Assembly (NCBI GenBank): GCA_017481065.1
Contig: JAFUPT010000019.1
Span: 1-46,183, forward strand
DNA: 46,183 nucleotides
Origin: Clostridia bacterium
GTDB taxonomy: Bacteria > Bacillota_A > Clostridia > Christensenellales > Aristaeellaceae
Direction: 5' to 3'
Below the pieces are notes generated by a model, which was not told the DNA's origin, searched no databases, and saw only the letters and a list, made by a program, of their open reading frames with translations. The stretch's first letter is position 1. Every line of letters starts with the position of its first letter. A program made the position numbers and the translations under genes. This document shows positions 16,771 through 25,034 of this stretch, piece by piece.

Positions 16771-18711
16771 TCAGATGGAATAGGAGGTGCGCTCGATAAT
16801 CTGGTCCTGGTAGCCCTTGTCCAGCTGGACAAAGTGACCGCTCCAGCCCCACACACGCACGATCAGGTTCTGGTGCTCCTCGGGATGCTTCTGGGCATCC
16901 AGCAGGGTATCACGGCTGACGGCGTTGAGCTGCAGCTGGTGGCCGCCGAGCATGATGTAAGTGCGAACGAGCTGGGCAACCTTGCGAATGCCCTCTTCAT
17001 TCTTGAACACGGTATCATGGAGCTCGAGGGTCATCGGGCCGCCGTTGCAGACGAGGTTCAGGGTCGGGCGCGCCATGGCCTGCAGCACAGAGAGCGGGCC
17101 CGCATCGGAGAGCAGCAGGGAAGGCGAGAAGTTGGCCGCCAGCATTTCGCCGGCTCCTCGGCCATCGGCGGTGGCGCCCATGCCGCGGGCATGCCAGAGA
17201 TAATACATCGCGGTGCCGGTGCCGGTGCGGAAGATGCCGCCGCGTTCGTTGGTGCGGTTCTGCCAGGCTGCATGGAAGTAGGTGATCAGGGTGTCGAGCA
17301 GTTCGGCGCAGACATCGTCCCGACCGAGCTTGGGAGCCTTTTCGCGCAGCTTGTGCTTGAGGGCGATGTTTCCAGCGAAATCATTCTCCATCGCATCGAG
17401 CAGTTCATCCTTGGAGACGGACTGATCGCCGTACACAAATGCCTTGACTGCGGCCAGCTGGTCGACGGCGGTGGCAAAGCCGGTGCCATGAATGCCGTAA
17501 TTGTTGTACTTTGCGCCCTCGGAAATATCGCGGCTGTAATCGCTCATCAGCACGGACTGGTAGGGTGCGGGCTCCATGAAGAGGTTCTTAAAGCCGGGTT
17601 CCAGCTTATCCGCCTCTGCAATTTCAGCAAGGCGCACCTTTTCGAGGAGAACCTCAAAGGATTCGCAGTTTTTGAGCTCCGCAAGGATGACATTTCGAAC
17701 CAACTCGGCATGAGAAACCGCGCCGATATTCGGGATATCCAGCGCCACGCCGGGGATGATGAATTCCCAGCAGGCGGCGACGGTGTAGTTCCGGGCGTCC
17801 TTGAGGTCATAACCCATTTCCACCAGCGCCGGGATGACCACATCATCGTTGGCGTACTGCGGGAAGCCCAATCCCTGCTTGGTGAGCTGGGTGCAGAGCT
17901 CGTAGAGCTCGAGGGGCGTATCCTTGTTGACGCGCAGGTTGATCTTCGGGTCGATGCGGCGGTTGTGCAGGCTGGCCTTGAGGCAAATGTAAGTGAGCTC
18001 ATTGACCGCGCAGGAGCCATCCTCCTTGCAGCCGCCGAGCATCAGGCTCTGGCCGTTGTCGCCCTGCTGCATGCCGATATAGAGATCGCTGTCGCGGTTG
18101 AAGGAGAGGAAGAATTCCTCGGTGAGTTCGAGGGCGGATTCCGCCGTGAGCTTGCCGGACTCGATATCCTTCTTGTAGTAAGGATACATATACTGATCGT
18201 AGCGGCCCACAGTGTTGTGGTACACATTGGAAGCCCACATGCAGAAGTGCAGGATGCGGAACATCTTCATGGCGCCGAGGTAGCCATCCGCGCCGTAGCG
18301 CACGGCATCGGAGAGGCCGGCGTCTTCATAGCGGTCGGCATAGGCGATCACCGCGTCGACAGTCGCCTGCATATCCTTATTTCCAGCTTCGCGGCGGGCG
18401 AGCAGGCCGGATTTGATCACGCCCTCCCAATCGTTGGAGATATTGCAGATGCGGCCCTGCTCATGCACATAGCGGCCCTCGGTGAGCTTTTCCTTCTCTC
18501 CCCCGGCATAGATATCCGGGAAGGAGATGATGGTGCGCCAGGCGGGAATATTCTCGCCCGGGTTTTTGATGATCTGCTCCTCTTCCAGGAAGAGCTTCAG
18601 GCGCAGCGCGGCGCGCTCGGACAGGGTGAGCGCAGGATTCTGAATCTGCGCGCTGATGGCGTCCCAGCGTTCCTTGCTCAATTCCCGGCGAATTGCCTTG
18701 ATATTGCTCAT
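16771..18711 (-). CDS. Glycyl-radical enzyme of the Cys-x-Glu (eliminase/decarboxylase) type, substrate unknown
   Basis: 646 residues, shorter than most pyruvate formate-lyases or diol dehydratases (about 750-900), mainly through a reduced N-terminal region. The glycyl loop near the C terminus reads RVWGWSGHF, radical site Gly622. The thiyl site reads AACWEFIIPG: Cys314, Glu316. Pyruvate formate-lyase has two adjacent cysteines and no such Glu; Cys-x-Glu is known from choline lyase, diol and hydroxyproline dehydratases, isethionate lyase and arylacetate decarboxylases. SLMLGGCKEDGSCAVNELTYICLKA is a family block. AGGAGG precedes ATG 18711. The activase gene is 39 bases upstream. A C-O, C-N, C-S or C-C cleaving enzyme is inferred; the substrate is unknown. 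Confidence 0.88.
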   Translation of the reverse strand: MSNIKAIRRELSKERWDAISAQIQNPALTLSERAALRLKLFLEEEQIIKNPGENIPAWRTIISFPDIYAGGEKEKLTEGRYVHEQGRICNISNDWEGVIKSGLLARREAGNKDMQATVDAVIAYADRYEDAGLSDAVRYGADGYLGAMKMFRILHFCMWASNVYHNTVGRYDQYMYPYYKKDIESGKLTAESALELTEEFFLSFNRDSDLYIGMQQGDNGQSLMLGGCKEDGSCAVNELTYICLKASLHNRRIDPKINLRVNKDTPLELYELCTQLTKQGLGFPQYANDDVVIPALVEMGYDLKDARNYTVAACWEFIIPGVALDIPNIGAVSHAELVRNVILAELKNCESFEVLLEKVRLAEIAEADKLEPGFKNLFMEPAPYQSVLMSDYSRDISEGAKYNNYGIHGTGFATAVDQLAAVKAFVYGDQSVSKDELLDAMENDFAGNIALKHKLREKAPKLGRDDVCAELLDTLITYFHAAWQNRTNERGGIFRTGTGTAMYYLWHARGMGATADGRGAGEMLAANFSPSLLLSDAGPLSVLQAMARPTLNLVCNGGPMTLELHDTVFKNEEGIRKVAQLVRTYIMLGGHQLQLNAVSRDTLLDAQKHPEEHQNLIVRVWGWSGHFVQLDKGYQDQIIERTSYSI

Positions 18712-18750
18712 ATATTTTCCTCCTGATTCATACCTATATATGTATACTCC

Positions 18751-19617
18751 TTACAATATTTCTACCCGGATGCCGCGGCGTTCAAACGGCTCGCGGATAA
18801 CCTGCGGCTCCTGCTGCTCGGGAAAATCCACGCAGTACTCCATGTCGAGGCCGCTGTATTTTGCCCCAGCCGCCTTGTTGTAGCGCATGAGCTCCACCTT
18901 TTCCAGCATTTGCGCGCCTTCGAGGAGGGCGGCGGTGGCTTCCATGTTTTCCGGGGTATCGTTCACCGTAGGAATGAGGGGCACACGGATGCGGAAGGGT
19001 TTGTTCATGCCCTTCAGGATTTCCAGGTTGCGCAGGATGGGCGCGTTGTCCACGCCTGTATAGCGCTTGTGGAGCGCAGAATCGGCGATTTTCACATCCA
19101 TGATCACCATGTCCATGGCCTCGCAGAGCTTCGTGAACGTTTCCGCACCGGCAAAGTCGCTGGTTTCAATGAGGGCGTGCACCTCGGGAATGAGCCTGCG
19201 CACAGCGATGATGAATTCGCTCTGGAGCATGACCTCGCCGCCGGAGAAGGTGACTCCCCCGCCGTTCATTTCGAGTATCTTTGCTTGCCTGCGGATTTTA
19301 TCCGCCACTTCCTTGGCAGTCATGCGGGTTCCGGCGATGCGGATGCAGCCCTTCGGGCACACATCCACGCATTTCCCGCAGCCGATGCACTTCCGGGGCG
19401 ACGGGCAGACCGCCTTGCAGGCGCCGCAGTGCTCGCAGAGGGACTGGGTGACCACGCGCTGGGGATGCACCGCCAAGCCTTCCGGATTATGGCACCACAT
19501 GCAGCGCAGCGGACAGCCCTTCATAAATACCGCGCAGCGGATTCCGGGACCGTCAAATACGGCAAATTCCTCGATGTCAAATACGAGTCCTGTGACTTCT
19601 TCCAAATTCATATTCAT
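18751..19617 (-). CDS. Glycyl-radical enzyme activating protein (radical SAM)
   Basis: 288 residues. The radical-SAM cluster motif is CPLRCMWC (Cys35, Cys39, Cys42). An inserted bis-[4Fe-4S] ferredoxin domain has Cys61, 64, 67, 71 and Cys77, 80, 83, 87. This architecture belongs to activases of non-PFL glycyl-radical enzymes; PflA itself lacks the ferredoxin insert. GGGVTFSGGEVMLQ is the SAM-binding GGE block. It makes a 5'-deoxyadenosyl radical that abstracts H from Gly622 of its partner. There is no Shine-Dalgarno sequence; a consensus promoter places the start point at the A of ATG 19617, so the mRNA is probably leaderless. An in-frame ATG at 19611 is the alternative. Confidence 0.93.
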   Translation of the reverse strand: MNMNLEEVTGLVFDIEEFAVFDGPGIRCAVFMKGCPLRCMWCHNPEGLAVHPQRVVTQSLCEHCGACKAVCPSPRKCIGCGKCVDVCPKGCIRIAGTRMTAKEVADKIRRQAKILEMNGGGVTFSGGEVMLQSEFIIAVRRLIPEVHALIETSDFAGAETFTKLCEAMDMVIMDVKIADSALHKRYTGVDNAPILRNLEILKGMNKPFRIRVPLIPTVNDTPENMEATAALLEGAQMLEKVELMRYNKAAGAKYSGLDMEYCVDFPEQQEPQVIREPFERRGIRVEIL

Positions 19618-19623
19618 ACATGC

Positions 19624-19652
19624 ATGATAGCACGCCGGGTGGCCGATGTCAA
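19624..19652 (-). promoter_or_regulatory. Promoter of the glycyl-radical operon, predicted leaderless
   Basis: TTGACA (19647-19652), a 17-base spacer and TATCAT (19624-19629) on the minus strand. Counting seven bases from the -10 places +1 at 19617, the first base of the activase ATG. Confidence 0.8.
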
Positions 19653-19677
19653 TCGCAGGAAATACGGAATTTGGGCA

Positions 19678-19690
19678 AATTGTGACAATT
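19678..19690. promoter_or_regulatory. Palindrome between divergent promoters, candidate operator
   Basis: AATTGTGACAATT, six-base arms around one base, lies between the -35 boxes of the activase and acetate-kinase-like promoters. It contains TTGTGA, one half of the Rex (NADH sensor) consensus; the second half is not matched, so the regulator is uncertain. Confidence 0.4.
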
Positions 19691-19696
19691 ATTCAA

Positions 19697-19725
19697 TTGA
19701 CAAAATCATTGCATATTGATATGAT
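19697..19725 (+). promoter_or_regulatory. Sigma-A promoter for the acetate-kinase-like gene
   Basis: Consensus TTGACA (19697-19702), a 17-base spacer, TATGAT (19720-19725). A roughly 42-base leader ends in TTAGGAGG before ATG 19774. Confidence 0.87.
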
Positions 19726-19773
19726 AGTTAGGGTTTATGCAATTTTCTTACATATATACATTAGGAGGCTTTC

Positions 19774-20940
19774 ATGAAGATCCTGATTTGCAACGCGGGC
19801 AGCACTTCCCTGAAGTTCAAGCTGTGGAAGATGCCCGAATTTGAAGTGCTCGCAACCAGCTATGTGGAGAAGGTTGGCTCCGTGGACGCCATCTTTTCCT
19901 ACGGAAGCGGCGCGGGCAAGGTGCGCCGGGAGGGTTTGAATATTCCGGACTACACCAGCGGCATCCGCATGTTCCTGGATGAACTTTCCGTCTCCGAACT
20001 GAAAGCCATCGATTCCCTGGATGAAATTGCCGCTGTGGGCTACAAGACCGTGCTCTCCAAGGATCACTACGGCGTTCACGAGCTCACGGAGGACGTGCTG
20101 GAGGGCATGCGCGCCTACTTTACCGTGGCGCCCGCCCACAACGGCCCATATCTGGAGGCCATTTCCGTATTCAAAAAGCTGCTTCCCGAAGTCAAGCAGG
20201 TAGGCGTGTTCGAGACCGCCTTCCACCAGACCATTCCCATGGAGCGCCGAGTCTTCCCCATTCCCTATGAATGGACGGAGAAATATGGCATACTGCGCAT
20301 GGGCTACCACGGCGCATCCCACGGCTACATCGCCGAAAAATTAAAGGATTACCGCCGCGTGGTATCCTGCCATTTGGGCGGCAGCACCAGCCTGTGCGCC
20401 ATCCTTGATGGCAAGAGCCAGGACAACAGCTTCGGCTTTTCCCTGCAGATGGGCGTTCCCCACGCCAGCCGCACGGGGGATGTGGATGTATACATCGTGC
20501 CCTACCTGCTGGAAAAGGGCCTTTCCATCGAGGAAATCTACCATGGACTCGGCAAAAACGGCGGTTTGAAGGGCATCTCCGGCACCAGCGGCGATATGCG
20601 CGACATCGAAGCCGCCATCGAGGCCGGCAGCGAGCGCGCGGAGCTGGCGCTGAAGGTGTATGCCACCCACATCCTGCGCTACATCGGCGCTTATTCCATG
20701 GAAATCGGCGGACTGGACGCGGTGGCCTTCACCGGCGGTATCGGTGAAAACTGTGTGCGGCTGCGCAGGATGGTGCTGGAGGGCATGGCACACCTCGGCT
20801 TGAAGATCGATGCAGAATCCAACGAGCGCGGCAGCGGCGAGCGCAGGCTCACCTCTGATGATTCCGCCGTGGCTGCGTTTGTGATCCCGGCAAACGAGGA
20901 ATATATGGTCGTTCGCGAAACTTTCAAGCTCTGCGAGTGA
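19774..20940 (+). CDS. Acetate kinase family protein with altered active site
   Basis: 388 residues, close to the ~400 of acetate kinase (ASKHA fold). Conserved: Asn7, Ser10 and Ser12 (CNAGSTSLK), MGYHGASH, HLGGSTSL, Arg233 (ASRTGDVD), FTGGIGEN and the C-terminal NEEYMVVR. Changed: the VGHRVVHGG block with the substrate Arg (Arg91 in the Methanosarcina enzyme) reads VGYKTVLSK, placing Lys91 there, and the catalytic Asp in FDTAFH is Glu147 (FETAFH). The GLMMGTRSGD block is GVPHASRTGD. It should still phosphorylate a carboxylate or dephosphorylate an acyl phosphate, but the substrate may not be acetate. It is divergent from the glycyl-radical operon and shares its control region. Confidence 0.85.
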   Translation: MKILICNAGSTSLKFKLWKMPEFEVLATSYVEKVGSVDAIFSYGSGAGKVRREGLNIPDYTSGIRMFLDELSVSELKAIDSLDEIAAVGYKTVLSKDHYGVHELTEDVLEGMRAYFTVAPAHNGPYLEAISVFKKLLPEVKQVGVFETAFHQTIPMERRVFPIPYEWTEKYGILRMGYHGASHGYIAEKLKDYRRVVSCHLGGSTSLCAILDGKSQDNSFGFSLQMGVPHASRTGDVDVYIVPYLLEKGLSIEEIYHGLGKNGGLKGISGTSGDMRDIEAAIEAGSERAELALKVYATHILRYIGAYSMEIGGLDAVAFTGGIGENCVRLRRMVLEGMAHLGLKIDAESNERGSGERRLTSDDSAVAAFVIPANEEYMVVRETFKLCE

Positions 20941-20992
20941 AAATATTTTCCATACTTTGTGTTTACATCTGGTAATTTTGGATAATTTATTG

Positions 20993-20998
20993 TATAAT
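20993..20998 (+). promoter_or_regulatory. Probable -10 box of the glycogen operon
   Basis: A consensus TATAAT 65 bases before the glgC start. The -35 at the expected spacing (TGGTAA) is weak. No terminator for the preceding gene is evident. Confidence 0.5.
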
Positions 20999-21062
20999 GG
21001 TTACAGCGTATGCTTTCCTATTGTTTCGAGGTATCAATACTATCTGAAAGAAGGGGTTTTAG

Positions 21063-22259
21063 TTGATCAAAAAGAAGTGTATCGCCATGCTGCTGGCTGG
21101 CGGACAGGGCAGCCGTCTGGGCTTGCTGACCAAGGAAGTTGCGAAGCCTGCCGTACCGTTCGGCGGAAAATTCCGCATCATTGACTTCCCGCTGTCCAAC
21201 TGCACCAATTCCCACATCGACACCGTTGGCGTACTGACCCAGTACCAGCCGCTGGAGCTCAACCGCTACATCGGCTCCGGCGCTCCGTGGGATCTGGACC
21301 TTTCCAGCGGCGGCGTTTTCATTCTGCCTCCCTACCAGAACATCAAGGGCAGTGAATGGTATCGCGGCACCGCCAATGCGATTTACCAGAATATCAGCTT
21401 CATCGAGCAGTATGATCCGGAGTATGTGCTCATCCTTTCCGGCGACCATATCTACAAGATGGACTACAACAAGATGCTGCAGGCCCACATCGACGACGGT
21501 GCAGACATTACCATCGCCGTGCGCCCCGTTCCGATGGAGATCGCTCCCTCCTTCGGCATCATGAATGTGGACAAGGACGACCACATCATCGAATTCGAAG
21601 AGAAGCCGAAGCAGCCCAAGAGCAACCTGGCTTCCATGGGCGTATACATCTTCAATTGGAAGATGCTGCGTGAATACCTGATCAACGATGAAAACGACCC
21701 CAATTCCAAGAATGACTTCGGCAAGAACATCATTCCCAATATGCTGAACGACAAGCGCGTGATGCTGGCCTACCGCTTCGAGGATTACTGGAAGGATGTA
21801 GGCACCATCGCCAGCCTTTGGGAGGCCAACATGGACCTGCTGAAGGAAAATCCGGAGTTCGACATCACCGATACCCGCTGGAACATCTATGCCCGCACTC
21901 CCGTTATGCCGCCCCACTACATCGGCGACGGCGCGGTTGTGGAGCGCAGCATGATCGCCGAGGGCTGCGATGTATACGGCAAGGCCAGCGGCAGCGTGCT
22001 GTTTGCAGGCGTTGTGGTTGAAGAAGGCGCGATCGTTGAGGACAGCGTAATCATGCCGAACACCATCATCAAATCCGGCGCAGTGGTCCGCAGGGCCATG
22101 GTTGCCGAAAACTGCGTTGTCACCAAGGGCTGCGTTGTAGGCGAAGCCGAGGGCGATATCGCGCTTGTGGGCCAGGATACCACCCTGCCCGAGAATTACA
22201 CCGTCCGCGCGGGCGAACAGGTTGACGGCAAGATCATTGCCGAGAAGGAGGCAGAATAA
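21063..22259 (+). CDS. glgC: Glucose-1-phosphate adenylyltransferase, catalytic subunit
   Basis: 398 residues. It makes ADP-glucose from glucose-1-phosphate and ATP, the committed step of glycogen synthesis. The nucleotide-binding loop [36 protein letters not shown], the Asp of [16 protein letters not shown] and DYWKDVGT are family blocks; the C terminus is a left-handed beta helix. It starts at TTG 21063 with AAGGGG six bases upstream; no ATG is placed as well. It overlaps glgD by one base (TAATG). The glgC-glgD pair is typical of Bacillota. Confidence 0.96.
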   Translation: MIKKKCIAMLLAGGQGSRLGLLTKEVAKPAVPFGGKFRIIDFPLSNCTNSHIDTVGVLTQYQPLELNRYIGSGAPWDLDLSSGGVFILPPYQNIKGSEWYRGTANAIYQNISFIEQYDPEYVLILSGDHIYKMDYNKMLQAHIDDGADITIAVRPVPMEIAPSFGIMNVDKDDHIIEFEEKPKQPKSNLASMGVYIFNWKMLREYLINDENDPNSKNDFGKNIIPNMLNDKRVMLAYRFEDYWKDVGTIASLWEANMDLLKENPEFDITDTRWNIYARTPVMPPHYIGDGAVVERSMIAEGCDVYGKASGSVLFAGVVVEEGAIVEDSVIMPNTIIKSGAVVRRAMVAENCVVTKGCVVGEAEGDIALVGQDTTLPENYTVRAGEQVDGKIIAEKEAE

Positions 22260-23395
22260 TGAACGACGTAATGGGCATTGTCTATACTTCCAAAGACAAT
22301 CTGAATCTCCGCGAGCTGACTGTGAACCGCGCCGTGGCCGCCCTGCCGGTTGCCGGCCGCTATCGCGTGATTGACTTCACCCTGTCCAACCTGGTGAATT
22401 CCGGCGTGCGCAACGTTGGCGTGATCGCCCAGAAGAATTACCATTCCCTGATGGACCACCTGGGCTCCGGCAAGGAGTGGGACCTGCACACCCGCAACAA
22501 CGGTCTCTTCATCCTGCCCCCCTTCCTGAACCGCGAAAACGGCGGCGAATACACCGGCATCATCGATGCCCTGCGCGCCAATTTTGACTACCTGCGCCGC
22601 TCCCGCCAGCAGTATGTCATCGTGACCAACAGCAACTACGTCTGCAACACTTCCTTCGAGCCGATGATCGAGCAGCACATCAAGAGTGAAGCGGACGTCA
22701 CCATGATGTATGTAAAGGTGCAGCCCGAGCATCTGGAGTTCTCCCGCTCCGCCGACGGCAACCACTGCTACCTGAAGGTGAATGAGGATAAGATCGTCGA
22801 GGATATCGAGGTCAATCCCAATGCCGCAAGCTACTCCAACCTGAACATGGACTGCATCATGATCAAGCGCACCCTGCTGATCCACCTGATTGACCAGGCC
22901 ATTTCCCGCGGCGCTACGGATCTGGAGGCGGATGTGCTGCGTCCCTACATCAATTCCGGCTCCCTGAAGATCATGGGCTACGAATTCGAGGGCTACTATC
23001 GCCGCATCGAAACCATCAAGGGCTTCTTCAAGTTCAACATGGACCTGCTCAACGCCGAAGTTCGCCGCGAGCTCTTCGCCCAGAACCCGGTTTATACCAA
23101 GACCCGCGATGATGCTCCCGCCCTCTACCGCAATGAATCCGTGGTGACGAATTCCTTGATCGCCGACGGCTGCGTGATCGAAGGCAGCGTGGAAAACTGC
23201 GTGCTCTTCCGCGGCGTGCATGTGGGCCGCGGCGCCAAGCTGAAGGACTGCATCATCATGCAGGACAGCTACATCGAGGACGAAGTCGAGATGGAAAATG
23301 TAATCCTCGACAAGGCCGTCACCGTTCGCGCACATGGCCGCCTGATCGGTCAGCGCCAGTATCCCATCGTGATCGGCAAGAACGTGACCCTCTAA
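22259..23395 (+). CDS. glgD: Glucose-1-phosphate adenylyltransferase, regulatory subunit
   Basis: 378 residues, homologous to GlgC but with the N-terminal GGxGSRL nucleotide loop lost (the start reads GIVYTSKDNLNLRELTVNRAVAALPVAGRYRVIDF), as in GlgD proteins. GlgD pairs with GlgC and raises its activity; it is not catalytic by itself. Hexapeptide repeats fill the C terminus. Start ATG 22259 has AAGGAGG just upstream inside glgC. A stem-loop without a T tract lies between it and glgA. Confidence 0.95.
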   Translation: MNDVMGIVYTSKDNLNLRELTVNRAVAALPVAGRYRVIDFTLSNLVNSGVRNVGVIAQKNYHSLMDHLGSGKEWDLHTRNNGLFILPPFLNRENGGEYTGIIDALRANFDYLRRSRQQYVIVTNSNYVCNTSFEPMIEQHIKSEADVTMMYVKVQPEHLEFSRSADGNHCYLKVNEDKIVEDIEVNPNAASYSNLNMDCIMIKRTLLIHLIDQAISRGATDLEADVLRPYINSGSLKIMGYEFEGYYRRIETIKGFFKFNMDLLNAEVRRELFAQNPVYTKTRDDAPALYRNESVVTNSLIADGCVIEGSVENCVLFRGVHVGRGAKLKDCIIMQDSYIEDEVEMENVILDKAVTVRAHGRLIGQRQYPIVIGKNVTL

Positions 23396-23413
23396 TCGCA
23401 TAGATTCATCGGC

Positions 23414-23441
23414 TGGGCGCGGCGAATTTAAACCGCGCCCA
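23414..23441 (+). other. Stem-loop in the glgD-glgA spacer
   Basis: TGGGCGCGG (23414-23422) pairs with CCGCGCCCA (23433-23441). No T run follows, so it is more likely a processing or stability element than a full terminator. Confidence 0.5.
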
Positions 23442-23489
23442 TGCTGAATTATCGAAATATCAATTTCCCCCACAGGAGGACTGGTAGCT

Positions 23490-24938
23490 ATGAAAATTTT
23501 GTTTGCCACTTCCGAATGCGTTCCGTTCATCAAGACGGGCGGTCTTGCGGATGTAGTCGGCGCGCTGCCGAAGGAGCTCGTGAAGGCGGGCCACGATGTG
23601 CGCGTCATCCTGCCCCTGTATAAGACCATGGATGCAAAGTGGCGCCAGCAGCTGGAACAGCTGATGCATTATTATGTTGACCTCGGTTGGCGCAAGCAGT
23701 ATGTAGGCATCTACAAGCTGGAATACTGCGATATCACCTTCTATTTCGTGGACAACGAGCAGTACTTCGGCCGCGATTATGTTTACGGCTCCGGCACCGA
23801 CGAGGGCGAGAGATACGCTTATTTCTGTCGCGCTGTGCTGGAAGGCCTGCCGAAGCTGGATTTCATCCCCGATATCCTGCACTGCAACGACTGGCAGACC
23901 GGCCTGATCCCCGCCATGCTGAAGATTCAGTACAACAGCCTGGGCGTGTACAAGGATATCAAGACCATTTATACCATCCACAACCTGAAATTCCAGGGCA
24001 TCTTCCCCATCGATTTCGTGGAAGAGATGCTCTCCCTGGGCAACCTGGCCTACACCAGCGACAGCCTGGAATTCTTCGGCATGTGCTCCTTCATGAAGGG
24101 TGGCATCGTGTACGCAGATGAGATCAGCACCGTGAGCCCCACCTATGCCGAGGAGATTCAGACCGCTTACTACGGTGAGAAGCTGGATGGACTGCTCCGC
24201 TCCCGCATTGATCACCTCTCCGGCATCCTGAACGGCATCGATACCGATGATTACAATCCGGAAACCGATACCTTCCTGCCGAACAACTATACCGCAGAAA
24301 CCTTTGAGCTCAAGACCCAGAATAAGCTGGCCCTGCAGCGCGAGCTGGGCCTGACCCAGGATGCAAACATCCCCATGATCGGCATGGTAAGCCGCCTCTC
24401 CGGCCAGAAGGGCCTGGACCTGGTGGAATGCGTGTTCGAGCCCATCATGAAGACCGGCGCACAGCTGGTTGTACTGGGCATGGGCGAAAGCAAATATGTG
24501 GATCTGTTCAGCTGGGCCCAGTGGAAGTATTCCGGCCAGGTTTCCGCCTGCTTCCAGATGAACAACCCGCTGGCCCACAAGATCTACGGCGCCTGCGATA
24601 TGTTCCTGATGCCCTCCATGTTCGAGCCCTGCGGCCTGTCGCAGCTCATCTCCCTGCGCTACGGCACCCTGCCGATCACCCGCGAAACCGGTGGCCTGCG
24701 CGATACCGTGCTCGCCTACAACGAGTACACCGGCGATGGCAACGGCTTCACCTTCCTCAATTACAACGCGCACGATATGCTGCATGTAATTGAGAACGCA
24801 GTGGATATGTACAACAACAACCGCATCACCTTCAACCGCCTGGCCACCCGCGCAATGCAGGGCCAGTACGGCTGGGATAAGTCCGCACAGACCTATCTCA
24901 AGCTCTACGAGAAGGCACTCGGCAACAAGGCCGAATAA
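23490..24938 (+). CDS. glgA: Glycogen synthase (ADP-glucose type)
   Basis: 482 residues of the GT5 family. It transfers glucose from ADP-glucose to the non-reducing end of alpha-1,4-glucan. The N-terminal KTGGLADVVGALPKEL loop binds ADP-glucose; the acceptor-side DILHCNDWQTGLIPAML and the C-terminal EPCGLSQLISLRYGTLPITRETGGL, with its catalytic Glu and Gly-rich turn, are all present. AGGAGG precedes ATG 23490 at a slightly long spacing. It is the last gene of glgC-glgD-glgA and is followed by a clear terminator. No branching enzyme or phosphorylase gene is in the window. Confidence 0.96.
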   Translation: MKILFATSECVPFIKTGGLADVVGALPKELVKAGHDVRVILPLYKTMDAKWRQQLEQLMHYYVDLGWRKQYVGIYKLEYCDITFYFVDNEQYFGRDYVYGSGTDEGERYAYFCRAVLEGLPKLDFIPDILHCNDWQTGLIPAMLKIQYNSLGVYKDIKTIYTIHNLKFQGIFPIDFVEEMLSLGNLAYTSDSLEFFGMCSFMKGGIVYADEISTVSPTYAEEIQTAYYGEKLDGLLRSRIDHLSGILNGIDTDDYNPETDTFLPNNYTAETFELKTQNKLALQRELGLTQDANIPMIGMVSRLSGQKGLDLVECVFEPIMKTGAQLVVLGMGESKYVDLFSWAQWKYSGQVSACFQMNNPLAHKIYGACDMFLMPSMFEPCGLSQLISLRYGTLPITRETGGLRDTVLAYNEYTGDGNGFTFLNYNAHDMLHVIENAVDMYNNNRITFNRLATRAMQGQYGWDKSAQTYLKLYEKALGNKAE

Positions 24939-24951
24939 GGCTGCACAATCC

Positions 24952-24980
24952 AAACCCTCCGCTTGCCGCGGAGGGTTTTT
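24952..24980 (+). terminator. Terminator of the glycogen operon
   Basis: Perfect 11-bp stem AAACCCTCCGC (24952-24962) and GCGGAGGGTTT (24968-24978) ending in a T5 run. Confidence 0.93.
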
Positions 24981-24981
24981 C

Positions 24982-25010
24982 TGTACAATCGCGCTGCGGC
25001 GTGGTATAAT
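24982..25010 (+). promoter_or_regulatory. Promoter of the AAA+ ATPase gene
   Basis: TGTACA (24982-24987), a 17-base spacer, TATAAT (25005-25010) with TGG before it (extended -10). Confidence 0.75.
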
Positions 25011-25034
25011 ACCAGCAGTAAAGGAGTTGATACC

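Noticed and set aside
16771..18711. Pyruvate formate-lyase (pflB) for the glycyl-radical enzyme
   Set aside because: PFL has adjacent catalytic cysteines; here the site is Cys-Trp-Glu, and the activase has a ferredoxin insert not found in PflA.
16834..18726. A 630-codon open frame antisense to the glycyl-radical enzyme gene
   Set aside because: It has no family motifs or RBS and mirrors codon structure of a clearly conserved gene on the other strand. Similar long antisense frames over dnaK (14486-16144), mglC (41394-43280), glgA (23460-25679) and udk/dehydrogenase (30798-32393) were rejected for the same reason.
19774..20940. Calling the kinase simply ackA
   Set aside because: Arg91 and the Asp of FDTAFH are substituted, so acetate specificity is not supported by sequence; the family name is kept but no symbol given.
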